Below, one piece after another: positions 1 through 8,126 of a stretch of 42,303 bases of DNA. How positions within the stretch are numbered: the stretch's first letter is position 1; each line of letters starts with the position of its first letter. Source of the stretch: an uncultured Anaerolineae bacterium (GTDB taxonomy: Bacteria > Chloroflexota > Anaerolineae > Aggregatilineales > Phototrophicaceae). The translations under genes were made by a program, and so were the position numbers. The notes under the pieces were generated by a model. It was given only the letters and a program-made list of their open reading frames with translations, was not told the origin of the DNA and did not search any database. The stretch covers positions 1 to 42,303 of the forward strand of contig CALAJK010000070.1 of the NCBI GenBank assembly GCA_937922795.1, read 5' to 3'.

Positions 1-1
1 C

Positions 2-103
2 GTCATGAAACGCTTGTTTGGCGATGTCATTCGCTCGCGCTCATGGCGACTTCAGCGGCGCGAACCGATGCTCAAGGCGCTCGTCTACAACCTGCACCGT
101 TAG
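2..103 (+). CDS. Transposase C-terminal fragment (cut by window edge)
   Basis: The open frame entering from the left edge encodes the last 33 residues of a protein ending in RREPMLKALVYNLHR and then TAG at 101-103. The pattern K-R-x-F-G-D, then R-S-R-S-W, then a basic stretch and VYNLHR resembles the C-terminus of DDE transposases of the IS4/IS1182 type, which commonly close with 'FGD..RAR....REIVLK..VYN'. This is recognition from memory, not a search. No terminal inverted repeat could be identified in the 60 nt that follow, so it is unclear whether the element is complete outside the window. No other transposase sequence occurs in the window. Confidence 0.55.
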   Translation, partial: VMKRLFGDVIRSRSWRLQRREPMLKALVYNLHR

Positions 104-164
104 GTGCTGCCTATCCTCGATCTATCTTTGCAACTGAGCATATTGCGATCATTAGGAGCTTTCT

Positions 165-1406
165 ATGAATAGTCGCGAACGAGTTATTGCAGCGCTCAAT
201 CATCAAGAGCCAGATCGTGTACCTATTGATTTTTCCGGTCATCGTTCGTCGGGCATTGCTGCCATCGCCTACGCCAAGCTCCGTCAGCATCTGGGGCTGC
301 CCGCCAAGCCGATCCGCGTCTACGATTTGATTCAACAGTTGGCGATCGTTGATCAGGACGTATTGGATCGTTTTCAGGTGGATACGCTCGAACTAGGGCG
401 CGGCTTTGCACTGGAAGATGAACACTGGGTTGACTGGGTGCTCCCAGATGGCACCCCCTGCCAGGTGCCGGCCTGGAGCGTGCCGGAACGGGATGAGGAG
501 AATGGCCGCTGGGTTGTGCGCTCTAAGAGTGGCCGCATCATCGCCCAAATGCCAGATGGGGCGCTGTATTTCGAGCAAACCTACTATCCCCTGATGGATG
601 GACCTGACGATGAAAAAGCGATTGACGCAGCCTTCGACGAATGTATGTGGACGGCTATCGCATCCCCTTCGGGGCCGCTAGCGTCCGGCCCAGGACGCGA
701 CCGGGCATTCGCCGAGGGCGCCAAAGCCCTGCGCGATTCGACCGATCGAGCGATCATTGGGCTGTTCGGCGGCAATCTGCTGGAGATCGGGCAGTTCTTC
801 TACCGAAACGACAACTTCTATATGATGATGGCTTCCGAACCGGAGCGCGTCGAACGTTTTTTAGATCATCTGGTCGAGATTCATCTGGGCAACCTCGAAC
901 GCTTCCTCACGGTGATCGGAGACTACATTGATGTGATTGTGTTCGGCGATGATCTGGGCATGCAGACCGGGCCACAGATGTCGCCCGCCATGTACCGCCG
1001 CCTATTCAAATCGCGCCATGCCAAAATGTGGAAGCGCGTCAAGGAGTTGAAACCGCATGTGAAAGTGAATCTTCATTGCTGCGGCAGCGTGCGTGCTCTG
1101 CTCCCTGATCTAATTGATGCCGGGCTGGATGCCCTGAACCCAATCCAAATTCGCAGCGCAGGTATGGATGCGGCTGGACTGAAGCGAGACTTTGGCCAGC
1201 AGATCACGCTGTGGGGCGGCGGCTGCGACACTCAGGTGGTGCTGATGGCAAAAAGCCCAGAAGAAGTAGCCCAACATGTCCGAGAACAGGTACGGGTGCT
1301 CAAACCTGGCGGCGGCTTCGTCTTTCAGCAGGTGCACAACATTTTGGCGACTGTGCCCCCGGAGAATATCGTCGCCATGTTTGACGCCGTGAACAGCGAA
1401 GGCTAA
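165..1406 (+). CDS. Uroporphyrinogen decarboxylase (URO-D) family protein
   Basis: A 413-residue protein opening with MNSRERVIAALNHQEPDRVP, the standard start of URO-D/MtaA-like proteins that are not true HemE. Around residues 302-318 it has VNLHCCGSVRALLPDLIDAG, which matches the family's 'H-x-C-G-S/N ... P-D-L-I-x-x-G-x-D' segment. In corrinoid methyltransferases this Cys/His region can hold zinc; that role is inference here. It is longer than HemE (about 345 residues) and no other haem genes are nearby, so a haem role is unlikely. Members of this subfamily often sit in catabolic or methyl-transfer loci. The start is supported by AGGAG at 154-158, six nt before ATG. An NAD-dependent epimerase follows 117 nt downstream on the same strand. 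The exact substrate cannot be told. Confidence 0.85.
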   Translation: MNSRERVIAALNHQEPDRVPIDFSGHRSSGIAAIAYAKLRQHLGLPAKPIRVYDLIQQLAIVDQDVLDRFQVDTLELGRGFALEDEHWVDWVLPDGTPCQVPAWSVPERDEENGRWVVRSKSGRIIAQMPDGALYFEQTYYPLMDGPDDEKAIDAAFDECMWTAIASPSGPLASGPGRDRAFAEGAKALRDSTDRAIIGLFGGNLLEIGQFFYRNDNFYMMMASEPERVERFLDHLVEIHLGNLERFLTVIGDYIDVIVFGDDLGMQTGPQMSPAMYRRLFKSRHAKMWKRVKELKPHVKVNLHCCGSVRALLPDLIDAGLDALNPIQIRSAGMDAAGLKRDFGQQITLWGGGCDTQVVLMAKSPEEVAQHVREQVRVLKPGGGFVFQQVHNILATVPPENIVAMFDAVNSEG

Positions 1407-1523
1407 ACTGGCATCAGAAGCTTTCTAGCATTCACCGGACGCCGCAGCTTAAACGTGTTGGGCAGCGAAGCCTGATGGCCTCAACGCTTTGAGCGCCGCC
1501 GCGAACCACGAAGGAGAACGATC

Positions 1524-2492
1524 GTGAGCGATGATCGTCGTCAACCGGTCATACTGGTGACCGGCGCAATGGGCTGTGTCGGCGCCTGGGCGCTCTACCA
1601 TCTGGTGCAGCGCGGGCTGACAGCCGTGAGTTTTGACCTGAGCGATAACCGCAGCCGCCTCGACCTGCTGCTTTCACGCGATGAACAGCAGGCGATCACG
1701 TTCGTCCAGGGCGATCTCACCGATTATGCTCAGGTGAACGCGGCCTTCCAGAACTATCACATCACCCATGTCATCCACTTGGCCGCGCTCCAGGTGCCGT
1801 TCTGCCGCGCCAACCCGGTGCTAGGCGCGCAGGTGAACGTGGTCGGCACGGTGAACATCTTCGAGGCTGCCCGTCAGAATGGCGTGCGTCACATCGCGCA
1901 CGCTTCTTCTGTCGCCATCTACGGCCCCGCAGAACGCTACCCGACCGGCCTGATCGCCCCCGATGCGCCCCCTGATCCCACCACGCTGTACGGCGTCTAC
2001 AAGGTGGCAGATGAAGGCATTGCGCGAGTGTACTGGCAGGACTACGGCGTCAGCAGCATCGGCCTGCGCCCCTACACCATCTACGGCCTGGGACGCGATC
2101 AGGGATTGACTAGCGAGCCGACCAAAGCCATGCTGGCCGCCGCAGCCCGCCGGAGCTATCACATCAGCTTTGGCGGCGTCATGCAGTTCCAGTATGCGTC
2201 GGACGTGGCACAGCAGTTTATTGACGCCGCTTTGATGCCTGCGGACGGCGCGCCTGTGTTCAACCTGGGCGGGCCGCCAACGCCAGTCGAGACGGTGGCA
2301 GACATCATCCGCCGCCTACGGCCGGGCGTCGAGATCACCGTGGGTGACCAGCGGCTGCCGTTTCCGATCGGGTTCGACGATACGCCGCTGCGCCAGCAAT
2401 TCGCTACCGTCTACGAAACGCCCCTGGAAGTGGGCATTGAGCAGACCTTGAACCGCTTCGAATGCGCTTTGCGAGAAGGGCTGTTAGCGTAA
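1524..2492 (+). CDS. NAD-dependent epimerase/dehydratase (extended SDR)
   Basis: A 322-residue extended short-chain dehydrogenase. The N-terminal Rossmann motif TGAMGCVG (G-x-x-G-x-x-G, about residues 14-21) binds NAD(P), and the catalytic pair Y-x-x-x-K is YGVYK at residues 156-160. Family members epimerise, dehydrate or reduce nucleotide sugars or related hydroxyacids; the substrate is not readable. The GTG start is chosen because AAGGAG lies at 1511-1516, eight nt upstream. It follows the URO-D family gene on the same strand and may share its transcript. Adjacency suggests a small catabolic unit, but that is inference. Confidence 0.85.
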   Translation: MSDDRRQPVILVTGAMGCVGAWALYHLVQRGLTAVSFDLSDNRSRLDLLLSRDEQQAITFVQGDLTDYAQVNAAFQNYHITHVIHLAALQVPFCRANPVLGAQVNVVGTVNIFEAARQNGVRHIAHASSVAIYGPAERYPTGLIAPDAPPDPTTLYGVYKVADEGIARVYWQDYGVSSIGLRPYTIYGLGRDQGLTSEPTKAMLAAAARRSYHISFGGVMQFQYASDVAQQFIDAALMPADGAPVFNLGGPPTPVETVADIIRRLRPGVEITVGDQRLPFPIGFDDTPLRQQFATVYETPLEVGIEQTLNRFECALREGLLA

Positions 2493-2506
2493 GGCTGAAC
2501 AGCCCT
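2477..2506 (+). terminator. Inverted repeat across the epimerase stop codon
   Basis: Perfect 9-bp arms AGGGCTGTT (2477-2485) and AACAGCCCT (2498-2506) enclose 12 nt that include the TAA stop. There is no T-tract after the stem, so it is at best a weak or factor-assisted terminator, or an mRNA 3'-end stabiliser. Confidence 0.3.
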
Positions 2507-2677
2507 CCCTGCAAGACCTCTTCTCCTATTTTCTAATTGTGAAGCTTAATCCATATCCGGCTCTCAGACGTCAGTCATTTGCGCGTGTGATCTCAGCCAA
2601 GCGTCCAGCGTCCCAGGCTCAGATTTGGTATAGTGGCGACAAAGATGTGTTACAAGTGAGGAGCAGTAACAATAACA

Positions 2678-4393
2678 ATGAACGCCACTTTACAAGGACG
2701 TCAAAACTTGCTCAACTGGGAGACGAGTAAACCGCGCAACTTCTTCACGGCCGACCCCAATCTGCAAACACTGCTGCGCCGCTATCTAGGCGAGACCGAC
2801 TACGATGCCTTTCGCCCGCAGCTAAGCGCCCTGGGCGAACAGTGTGCCGCTTTCATCGACGAAGCCTGCAAAGAGGAAGATCGCATTGGCAACCACCCTC
2901 GCCTTGAACGCTGGAGTCATCTCGGTGAGCGCATCGAACACATCGAGTTTCATCCTAACCATCATCAGGTAGGGCGCATCGTCTGGCAGAGCGGCGTCAT
3001 GGCCTTGCAGGCGCAGCCGGGCAACACCGTCAAGCAGATGGCGCTGTATTACCTGCTGGCGCACAACGGCGAGGCCGGATATATGTGCGCTCTGGCCTGC
3101 ACTTCGGGTCTGATCCGCGCTCTACAGCAAGCCGCCGATGAATCCATTCGAGATCGCTTCCTGCCCCCGCTTCTCAACCCCGATTACGATCAGATGCAGC
3201 ACGGCGCGCAGTTCCTGACGGAGGTACAGGGCGGCAGCGATGTCGGCTTGAATGCGGTGCAGGCGCGCCCCGCCGGCGACGGCTCTTGGCGCATCACCGG
3301 CGAGAAGTGGTTTTGCTCGAACGTCAACGCCGACCAGTTCTTGATGACGGCGCGCGCCAGCGAGGCGGAGGGCACGCGCGGCCTCGGCCTATTTCTAGTG
3401 CCGCGGCGGCTGCCAGATGGTTCAACGAACAGCTTCTACATTCGTCGGTTGAAAGATAAGCTGGGCACGCGCACGCTCGCCAGCGCCGAGCTGGATTTCC
3501 AGGACGCGGTGGCTTATCCGGTTGGGCCGATTGAGACCGGCTTCAAGACGGTGGTCGAGCTGGTGCTGAACACCTCGCGGCTGATGAACGCTGTGGCCTG
3601 CGCCGGCATCATCCGCCGCGCTTACTACGAAGCAGCCCACTACGCCTGTCACCGCCAGGCTTTCGGCAGCCTCATCGCCAACTACCCGCTGGTGCAGGAA
3701 GCCATCGCCGACATTCAATCAGAAGCGTATGCTGCCGCTGCAACCGGGTTCTTCCTGGCGCATCTGCTCGATCGCATCGAAACCGGTCAAGCCAGCGACG
3801 ATGAACGCGCGATCTACCGCCTGCTGGTCAACGCCAACAAGTACATCACCAGCATCCGCGGCACTGAGATGGTACACCGCGCCATCGAAGTGCTCGGCGG
3901 CAACGGCGCGATCGAGACATTCAGCATCCTGCCGCGCCTGTACCGCGACATGGTCGTGCTGGAAAGCTGGGAGGGGACGCATAACGTCTTGGGCTTGCAA
4001 ATCCTGCGCGACATCGCTCGCTACCGCCTGCACGAGCCTTTCTTCGCCCACTGGCAGGCGCGCTTACAGATGGTGCAGCGGCCGCAGCTTCAGCCGCTGG
4101 CGGCTCAGGTGAACGGCGCGATCGGACGCGCCCAATCTATGCTTGGGCGGATGGCGGCGGGAGGCGAGCGCTGCCAGCAGGCGCATGCTCGCCGCTTCAT
4201 GGATAGGCTGGCGCATATCGCTCAGGCGGCGCTGCTGGTAGATGAGGCTGAGTGGGAGTTCAACCACGGCTTGTCCACGCCCAAACTCGATATTGCCGCC
4301 CATTTCATCCAGCGCCACCTGGTTGAGGGCTATGATCCGCTGGACGATGAGGGATACCTACCGCGTCTGGAGCGCCTAATGGTCACTGCATGA
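2678..4393 (+). CDS. Acyl-CoA dehydrogenase family protein
   Basis: A 571-residue flavoprotein that would oxidise an acyl-CoA to the 2-enoyl-CoA and pass electrons to ETF. Visible motifs are LTEVQGGSDVG (about residue 180, FAD/substrate contact), ITGEKWFCSN, the C-terminal-domain FGSLIANYPLVQEAIADI, GGNGAIETFSILPRLYRD, and WEGTHNVLG with the Glu of WEGT near residue 432 in the position used as catalytic base in many members. The length and the E-G-T-H-N-V-L-G ending resemble the longer AidB/FadE-like group (540-600 residues) rather than short-chain enzymes (about 380). GAGGAG lies 15 nt upstream of the ATG, rather far for a ribosome site. No beta-oxidation partners are adjacent. Confidence 0.88.
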   Translation: MNATLQGRQNLLNWETSKPRNFFTADPNLQTLLRRYLGETDYDAFRPQLSALGEQCAAFIDEACKEEDRIGNHPRLERWSHLGERIEHIEFHPNHHQVGRIVWQSGVMALQAQPGNTVKQMALYYLLAHNGEAGYMCALACTSGLIRALQQAADESIRDRFLPPLLNPDYDQMQHGAQFLTEVQGGSDVGLNAVQARPAGDGSWRITGEKWFCSNVNADQFLMTARASEAEGTRGLGLFLVPRRLPDGSTNSFYIRRLKDKLGTRTLASAELDFQDAVAYPVGPIETGFKTVVELVLNTSRLMNAVACAGIIRRAYYEAAHYACHRQAFGSLIANYPLVQEAIADIQSEAYAAAATGFFLAHLLDRIETGQASDDERAIYRLLVNANKYITSIRGTEMVHRAIEVLGGNGAIETFSILPRLYRDMVVLESWEGTHNVLGLQILRDIARYRLHEPFFAHWQARLQMVQRPQLQPLAAQVNGAIGRAQSMLGRMAAGGERCQQAHARRFMDRLAHIAQAALLVDEAEWEFNHGLSTPKLDIAAHFIQRHLVEGYDPLDDEGYLPRLERLMVTA

Positions 4394-4543
4394 GGCCTCG
4401 CCCGGCAGGTACACCAGATGAGCACGTGCAGCAATTTCTCTCCGAAGACTCAGGCAGCGCTCAGATGACTTTGTTATTTTATTCACAATACAAGACTGCC
4501 TCCTGCCCAACCAGCAGGATATCTCATCACCCAGGAGGTCATC

Positions 4544-5089
4544 ATGCTACCTGACACGACTGCTTGGCAGCAGCGGTTCGATCAACTTGACCGGCGCATC
4601 ACCCAGTGGATGGCGGCGCACGGCATCACGCTGCTGCGCATTTCAATGGGCGTGGTATTTTTCTGGTTTGGCGCGCTCAAACTCGTCCCTGGCCTCAGCC
4701 CGGCTGAAGGGCTGGTGCGCGCCACCATCACCTTTCTGCCGATGGAATTTTTCCTGCCGCTGCTGGCCGTGTGGGAGATGGCCATCGGCCTGGGCTTCAT
4801 CACCGGCCGCGCCATGCGGCTGACGATTCTGCTGCTGTTCTTGCAGATGCCTGGCACGATGTCACCGCTCGTGCTGCGACCTGATTTAGTCTGGAGTCAG
4901 TTTCCGATCGGCCTGACTCTAGAAGGCCAGTACATCGCCAAGAATCTGGTGCTGATCAGTGCGGCTCTGGTGATCGGCGCGACAGTGCGCGGTGGCCAGT
5001 TGACTAGCAGCGCTCCCACACAGCCGCAGCCGCCTGTCTTCAATCTGAACCGCCGTTATGAAAGCGCCGGTTCTGGACAAGGTTCATAA
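4544..5089 (+). CDS. DoxX-family membrane protein
   Basis: A 181-residue integral membrane protein with about four hydrophobic segments (around residues 30-47, 63-82, 87-105 and 130-150). The early [15 protein letters not shown] stretch is typical of DoxX/DoxD-like proteins, with the conserved W-F-G-x-x-K-L element. Such proteins are linked to quinone or thiosulfate redox and to membrane oxidoreductase complexes; here the role is inferred from family only. The start is well supported by AGGAGGT a few nt before the ATG. Its last 50 nt overlap the convergent CBS-domain gene on the other strand. The upstream 150 nt (4394-4543) hold an AT-rich patch but no convincing promoter. Confidence 0.75.
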   Translation: MLPDTTAWQQRFDQLDRRITQWMAAHGITLLRISMGVVFFWFGALKLVPGLSPAEGLVRATITFLPMEFFLPLLAVWEMAIGLGFITGRAMRLTILLLFLQMPGTMSPLVLRPDLVWSQFPIGLTLEGQYIAKNLVLISAALVIGATVRGGQLTSSAPTQPQPPVFNLNRRYESAGSGQGS

Positions 5090-5486
5090 AAGCCATGAGG
5101 ATATCTGAGCGGGTGACGATGCCGACCAGCGTCTCATCGCGCATCACGGGCAGACAGCTGATCTGATTCTTGAGCATCAGCCGGACGGCTTCAGCGGCGG
5201 GCGCATCAGGGGCGATAACGATCGGGGCGGGCGTCATCATCGCGCGCACTGGCAGATGATTGACCAGCTCCTCATCCTGCCAGCGTTCACGCAGGATGTA
5301 GGGCGAGTTCAAGGCGGTGCGGCAGTCGCGATCGCTGATGATCCCGATGAGATGATTATCATTGCCTAGTACTGGCAGATGGTGACAGCCCACGCGCTCC
5401 ATCATCTCCAGCGCATCTCGCAGCGTATCATCCAGTCGGATTGTGGCCGGTTTTTCGGTCATAATATCCGAAACATTCATGCTCAT
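5040..5486 (-). CDS. Tandem CBS-domain protein (first of two)
   Basis: A 148-residue stand-alone CBS pair. The first motif begins [21 protein letters not shown] with [20 protein letters not shown]; the second has [21 protein letters not shown] with [23 protein letters not shown] pairs bind adenine nucleotides (AMP, ATP, SAM) and sense energy status. The frame opens MSMN; GGAG lies directly before the first ATG and seven nt before the second (5480), so the second Met may be the true start. It is downstream of a second CBS gene on the same strand, 63 nt away. Its 3' end overlaps the DoxX gene convergently by 50 nt. Confidence 0.88.
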   Translation of the reverse strand: MSMNVSDIMTEKPATIRLDDTLRDALEMMERVGCHHLPVLGNDNHLIGIISDRDCRTALNSPYILRERWQDEELVNHLPVRAMMTPAPIVIAPDAPAAEAVRLMLKNQISCLPVMRDETLVGIVTRSDILMAFMNLVQNRRFHNGGSD

Positions 5487-5494
5487 GCTCCGTC

Positions 5495-5528
5495 ATGGCC
5501 CCTCAACAACAGGGGCCATTGGCTTTTT
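5495..5528 (+). terminator. Hairpin with T-run between the two CBS genes
   Basis: Perfect 9-bp arms ATGGCCCCT (5495-5503) and AGGGGCCAT (5511-5519) with a 7-nt loop, followed after four bases by TTTTT (5524-5528) on the plus strand. On the plus strand it looks like an intrinsic terminator, which would stop transcripts running through from doxX antisense to the CBS genes. On the minus strand the stem has no trailing T-run and ends just upstream of the ribosome site of the downstream CBS gene. Confidence 0.4.
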
Positions 5529-5549
5529 CGGGACACAGGCTGTCTGCCG

Positions 5550-5990
5550 TCAGCCGGCAGATTGTTCGGCGCTGCGGGATTTGACCAGCAAACGGAAGAT
5601 ATCTGATTCGGTGAGGATGCCCAGCAGTTTGCCCTGGTCGTCCACGACCGGCAGACCGCTGACCTTGTGTTCCAGCATGATTTGAGCGGCGTCTAGGATC
5701 GACTGATCGGCGCGAATCGTGTACAGCTTGCGCGTCATCACCCGTTCAACAGTGAGCTGCGCCCACAGATAGTTCAGCTCCCAGATGCTCAAGGTCGTTG
5801 CATCGGAAGGGCTGGCCTCGCGCACATCGCCAATCGTCACAATGCCGATGAGATGGTCATTCTCAACCACCGGCAGACGGCGGATACCGTTTTCTTTCAT
5901 GATTTGGTGCGCGCTGCTGATCGAGGTGGTCGGCGTGACCGTGATCACAGGCGCGGTCATCCAATCGCGGACGAGCACATTTTCGAGCAT
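5550..5990 (-). CDS. Tandem CBS-domain protein (second of two)
   Basis: A 146-residue CBS pair starting MLENVLVRDWMTAPVITVTP. Both CBS units end in the usual LIGIVTIGDVREA and LLGILTESDIFRL strands, and the protein is paralogous to its downstream neighbour. The start at 5990 is preferred over an in-frame Met at 6047 because GGAGGTG (5999-6005) sits eight nt upstream of it. The leader contains a 16-bp palindrome, CTTTGGTCATCCAAAG (6034-6049), and a TATATT box at 6066-6071 without a good -35. An adenine-nucleotide-sensing role is from family knowledge; the target protein is unknown. It lies between the downstream CBS gene and a histidine kinase, all on the minus strand. Confidence 0.88.
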   Translation of the reverse strand: MLENVLVRDWMTAPVITVTPTTSISSAHQIMKENGIRRLPVVENDHLIGIVTIGDVREASPSDATTLSIWELNYLWAQLTVERVMTRKLYTIRADQSILDAAQIMLEHKVSGLPVVDDQGKLLGILTESDIFRLLVKSRSAEQSAG

Positions 5991-6033
5991 GAGATAGACA
6001 CCTCCACAGCACGTAGAGACAGTAGGGTGGAAA

Positions 6034-6049
6034 CTTTGGTCATCCAAAG
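6034..6049. promoter_or_regulatory. Palindrome upstream of the second CBS gene
   Basis: CTTTGG and CCAAAG separated by TCAT form a 6-4-6 palindrome about 44 nt upstream of the CBS start at 5990. It could be an operator or a leader hairpin. It does not match the palindrome in the kinase/regulator divergent region. Confidence 0.3.
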
Positions 6050-6145
6050 CCCCGTCTTATTCCCCAATATACGGCTATCTCCACAAACGATGGTACTGCA
6101 AAAGGTATGATGGATGTCATTTGCTTAATACTGCCGGCGGCCAGA

Positions 6146-7306
6146 CTACAGCATCCGTACCGGGATGCTGATCGTCAACCGCGTTCCCCGACCGGGAGCA
6201 GTGTCAATGATGACTTGGCCGCCGTGCAGCGCAGCCCGCTGCTGGATGTTGCGCAGACCCAGACCAGCTTGGTTGGGGAGCTGTTCCAGATCGAACCCGC
6301 GGCCGTTGTCCGCCACGACAATCAGAAACTGATCCTTGTCCTGTTGCGTGGAGATCGTGATGCTGGACGCCTGCGCATGGCGCACCGCGTTACTAACTGC
6401 CTCATTCACCATCTGGCAGATGGCTTCGAACGTGGCGGGCGTGAACAGCGGGCGAGCGTTAGGGGCTTCGATCTGAATCCGCAGCGTGTCCGGGATGTGC
6501 AGCCGCGAAATCATATCTTGCAGCCGCTCGTAGATCGTCTTCTGGCGATACTCGCTGCTGTGTAGATTCATGATATAGCGGCGAATATCGCCAATGACGG
6601 TGTTCAGCTCATCAATAGCCTGGCTTAAGCCCTCGACGCGCACGTCGCCGGACAGCCGCATCAACTCCAGATGCATCCCAATGGCATACAGCGATTGAAT
6701 GACACCATCATGCAGCTCCATAGCGATGCGCTCGCGCTCCTCCAGCAGCGTAAGCCGGCTTTGCTGCTCGCTGAGCTGAGAACCCGCGATCGCCAGCGCT
6801 GCATAACCCGCCAGCGTCTCCAGCAGCATCTCATCCTCTTCGGTGAACGGCTGGCCATCGACACGATCGCACAAGTACAGAATGCCGAACAACTGCTGCC
6901 CCACTTGGATCGGCACACCCAGAAAACTCGTCATGACTGGATGCGCAGGGCAGAAACCAACCGAACGTGGGTCATCTTGTATGCGCTCCACCCGAATTGG
7001 CCGCCGCTCAGCGATGACAGCGCCCAGCAGCCCTCGCCCCTCCGGCAGGCGGCCGATACGGTCGACTTCTTCAGGCGAGACGCCCGCCACTTTGAAGTAC
7101 TTCAACCAACCGCCCCCGTCTGGCACACCCAGCGCCGCGTAACGCGCCCGCACCAAATCGCGCGAGACTTGAGCAATGCGCTCCAGCACCTGTTCCAGGC
7201 TGCCCGCTTCCGCCGCGAACATCACGGCTGATGCAATCTCGTTAAGCTGTGCTAAAATGATAGGTGTACCGCTGTTTTGGGGAGTTTTGTCACTTGTAGT
7301 CATCAT
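6146..7306 (-). CDS. GAF-domain sensor histidine kinase (NarL-partner type)
   Basis: About 386 residues. The order is a GAF domain (roughly residues 15-165, with ILYLCDRVDGQPFTEEDE near its end), a HisKA_3 dimerisation domain with the phospho-acceptor His at about residue 199 in ERERIAMELHDGVIQSLYA, and a HATPase_c domain with NEAVSNAVRHA (N box), DNGRGF (G1) and GLGLRNIQQRA (G2). No membrane segment is seen, so it should be a cytoplasmic sensor. The open frame extends to 7417, but that would overlap the divergent regulator, so Met at 7306 (or 7303) is chosen; no strong ribosome site marks it. The adjacent divergent LuxR-type regulator is the obvious partner. The signal sensed by GAF is unknown. 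Confidence 0.88.
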   Translation of the reverse strand: MMTTSDKTPQNSGTPIILAQLNEIASAVMFAAEAGSLEQVLERIAQVSRDLVRARYAALGVPDGGGWLKYFKVAGVSPEEVDRIGRLPEGRGLLGAVIAERRPIRVERIQDDPRSVGFCPAHPVMTSFLGVPIQVGQQLFGILYLCDRVDGQPFTEEDEMLLETLAGYAALAIAGSQLSEQQSRLTLLEERERIAMELHDGVIQSLYAIGMHLELMRLSGDVRVEGLSQAIDELNTVIGDIRRYIMNLHSSEYRQKTIYERLQDMISRLHIPDTLRIQIEAPNARPLFTPATFEAICQMVNEAVSNAVRHAQASSITISTQQDKDQFLIVVADNGRGFDLEQLPNQAGLGLRNIQQRAALHGGQVIIDTAPGRGTRLTISIPVRML

Positions 7307-7327
7307 CGGCTTTGAACTTACACTATA

Positions 7328-7346
7328 GGTTACGCTTATTGTAACC
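7328..7346. promoter_or_regulatory. Inverted repeat in the kinase/regulator divergent region
   Basis: GGTTAC (7328-7333) and GTAACC (7341-7346) around a 7-nt spacer lie in the 72-nt gap between the two divergent start codons. The symmetry and place fit an operator for autoregulation by the response regulator. TATAGT is readable on the minus strand just beside it (7322-7327), without a clear -35. Function is inference. Confidence 0.4.
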
Positions 7347-7378
7347 CGTTTTCTGTCCAGGATGCGAACAGGATTGGT

Positions 7379-8068
7379 ATGTCGAACGCGGTGCGGATCT
7401 TGATTGCTGATGATCATTCGGTTGTGCGCGCTGGCCTGCGCGCTCTACTAGAACGTCACGGACGCTTTCGCGTGGTGGCGGAAGCCAGCACCGGCGAGGA
7501 AGCCATCGCCAAAGCCCAGGAATCGCAGCCCGATGTCGCCGTGCTGGACGTGCGAATGCCGGGTGTATCGGGCATCGAAGCCTGCCGTCAGATTGTTGAG
7601 ACCGTGCCGGGCTGCCGCGTCATCATGCTCACCTCGTATGCCGAAGATGAGCTGCTGTTCGCCGCCATTCAAGCGGGAGCGTCAGGCTATGTTCTCAAGC
7701 GCATTGGCGATAACGAACTGATCCAGGCGATTGAGCGCATCAGCCGCGGCGAAGGCATGCTCGACCCCGCCATGACGGCCACTGTGTTCGCCGAGATGCG
7801 CAAGGCCAACCAGGCGCAGCACGCTGCGGCCTTTTCTAACCTCACGTCGCAAGAGCTGGCGGTGCTGGCCCTGGTCGCCGAAGGTCTAACTAACCGCCAG
7901 ATCGCCATCAAGCTGTATCTGGGCGAAGGCACTGTGCGCAATTACGTCAGCAGCGTCCTGGCGAAGATCGGCGCTTCTAACCGCGCTGAGGCTGCCGCTT
8001 ACGCCGTCAAAAACAACATCCGGGAGCTAGTCATACCCACCCCGGATGATGAGAATGCACCTCATTGA
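7379..8068 (+). CDS. NarL/FixJ-family response regulator
   Basis: A 229-residue regulator. The receiver domain runs from about residue 5 to 122, with acidic pocket ADDH, phosphorylation Asp at about residue 57 in VLDVRMPG, MLTSYAED, and the Lys in VLKRIGD. The C-terminal LuxR-type helix-turn-helix is LTSQELAVLALVAEGLTNRQ followed by IAIKLYLGEGTVRNYVSSVL. It would bind DNA as a dimer when phosphorylated by the divergently encoded GAF kinase. AGGA lies seven nt before the ATG. Neighbouring CBS and universal-stress genes are plausible targets, but no shared site could be confirmed. Confidence 0.92.
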   Translation: MSNAVRILIADDHSVVRAGLRALLERHGRFRVVAEASTGEEAIAKAQESQPDVAVLDVRMPGVSGIEACRQIVETVPGCRVIMLTSYAEDELLFAAIQAGASGYVLKRIGDNELIQAIERISRGEGMLDPAMTATVFAEMRKANQAQHAAAFSNLTSQELAVLALVAEGLTNRQIAIKLYLGEGTVRNYVSSVLAKIGASNRAEAAAYAVKNNIRELVIPTPDDENAPH

Positions 8069-8083
8069 TAGTAGCAGCTCTAC

Positions 8084-8103
8084 AGCCGCAGCGCGCCGCG
8101 GCT
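8084..8103. terminator. GC-rich hairpin between convergent genes
   Basis: AGCCGC (8084-8089) and GCGGCT (8098-8103) with an 8-nt loop lie between the convergent ends of the regulator and uspA genes. There is no T-tract on either strand, so termination here is only a guess from position. Confidence 0.25.
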
Positions 8104-8126
8104 AGACGGATGACAGGCTGGCAGCC

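Noticed and set aside
2539-2730. A 63-codon plus-strand frame before the acyl-CoA dehydrogenase
   Set aside because: No ribosome site or recognisable sequence; it overlaps the real start of the dehydrogenase.
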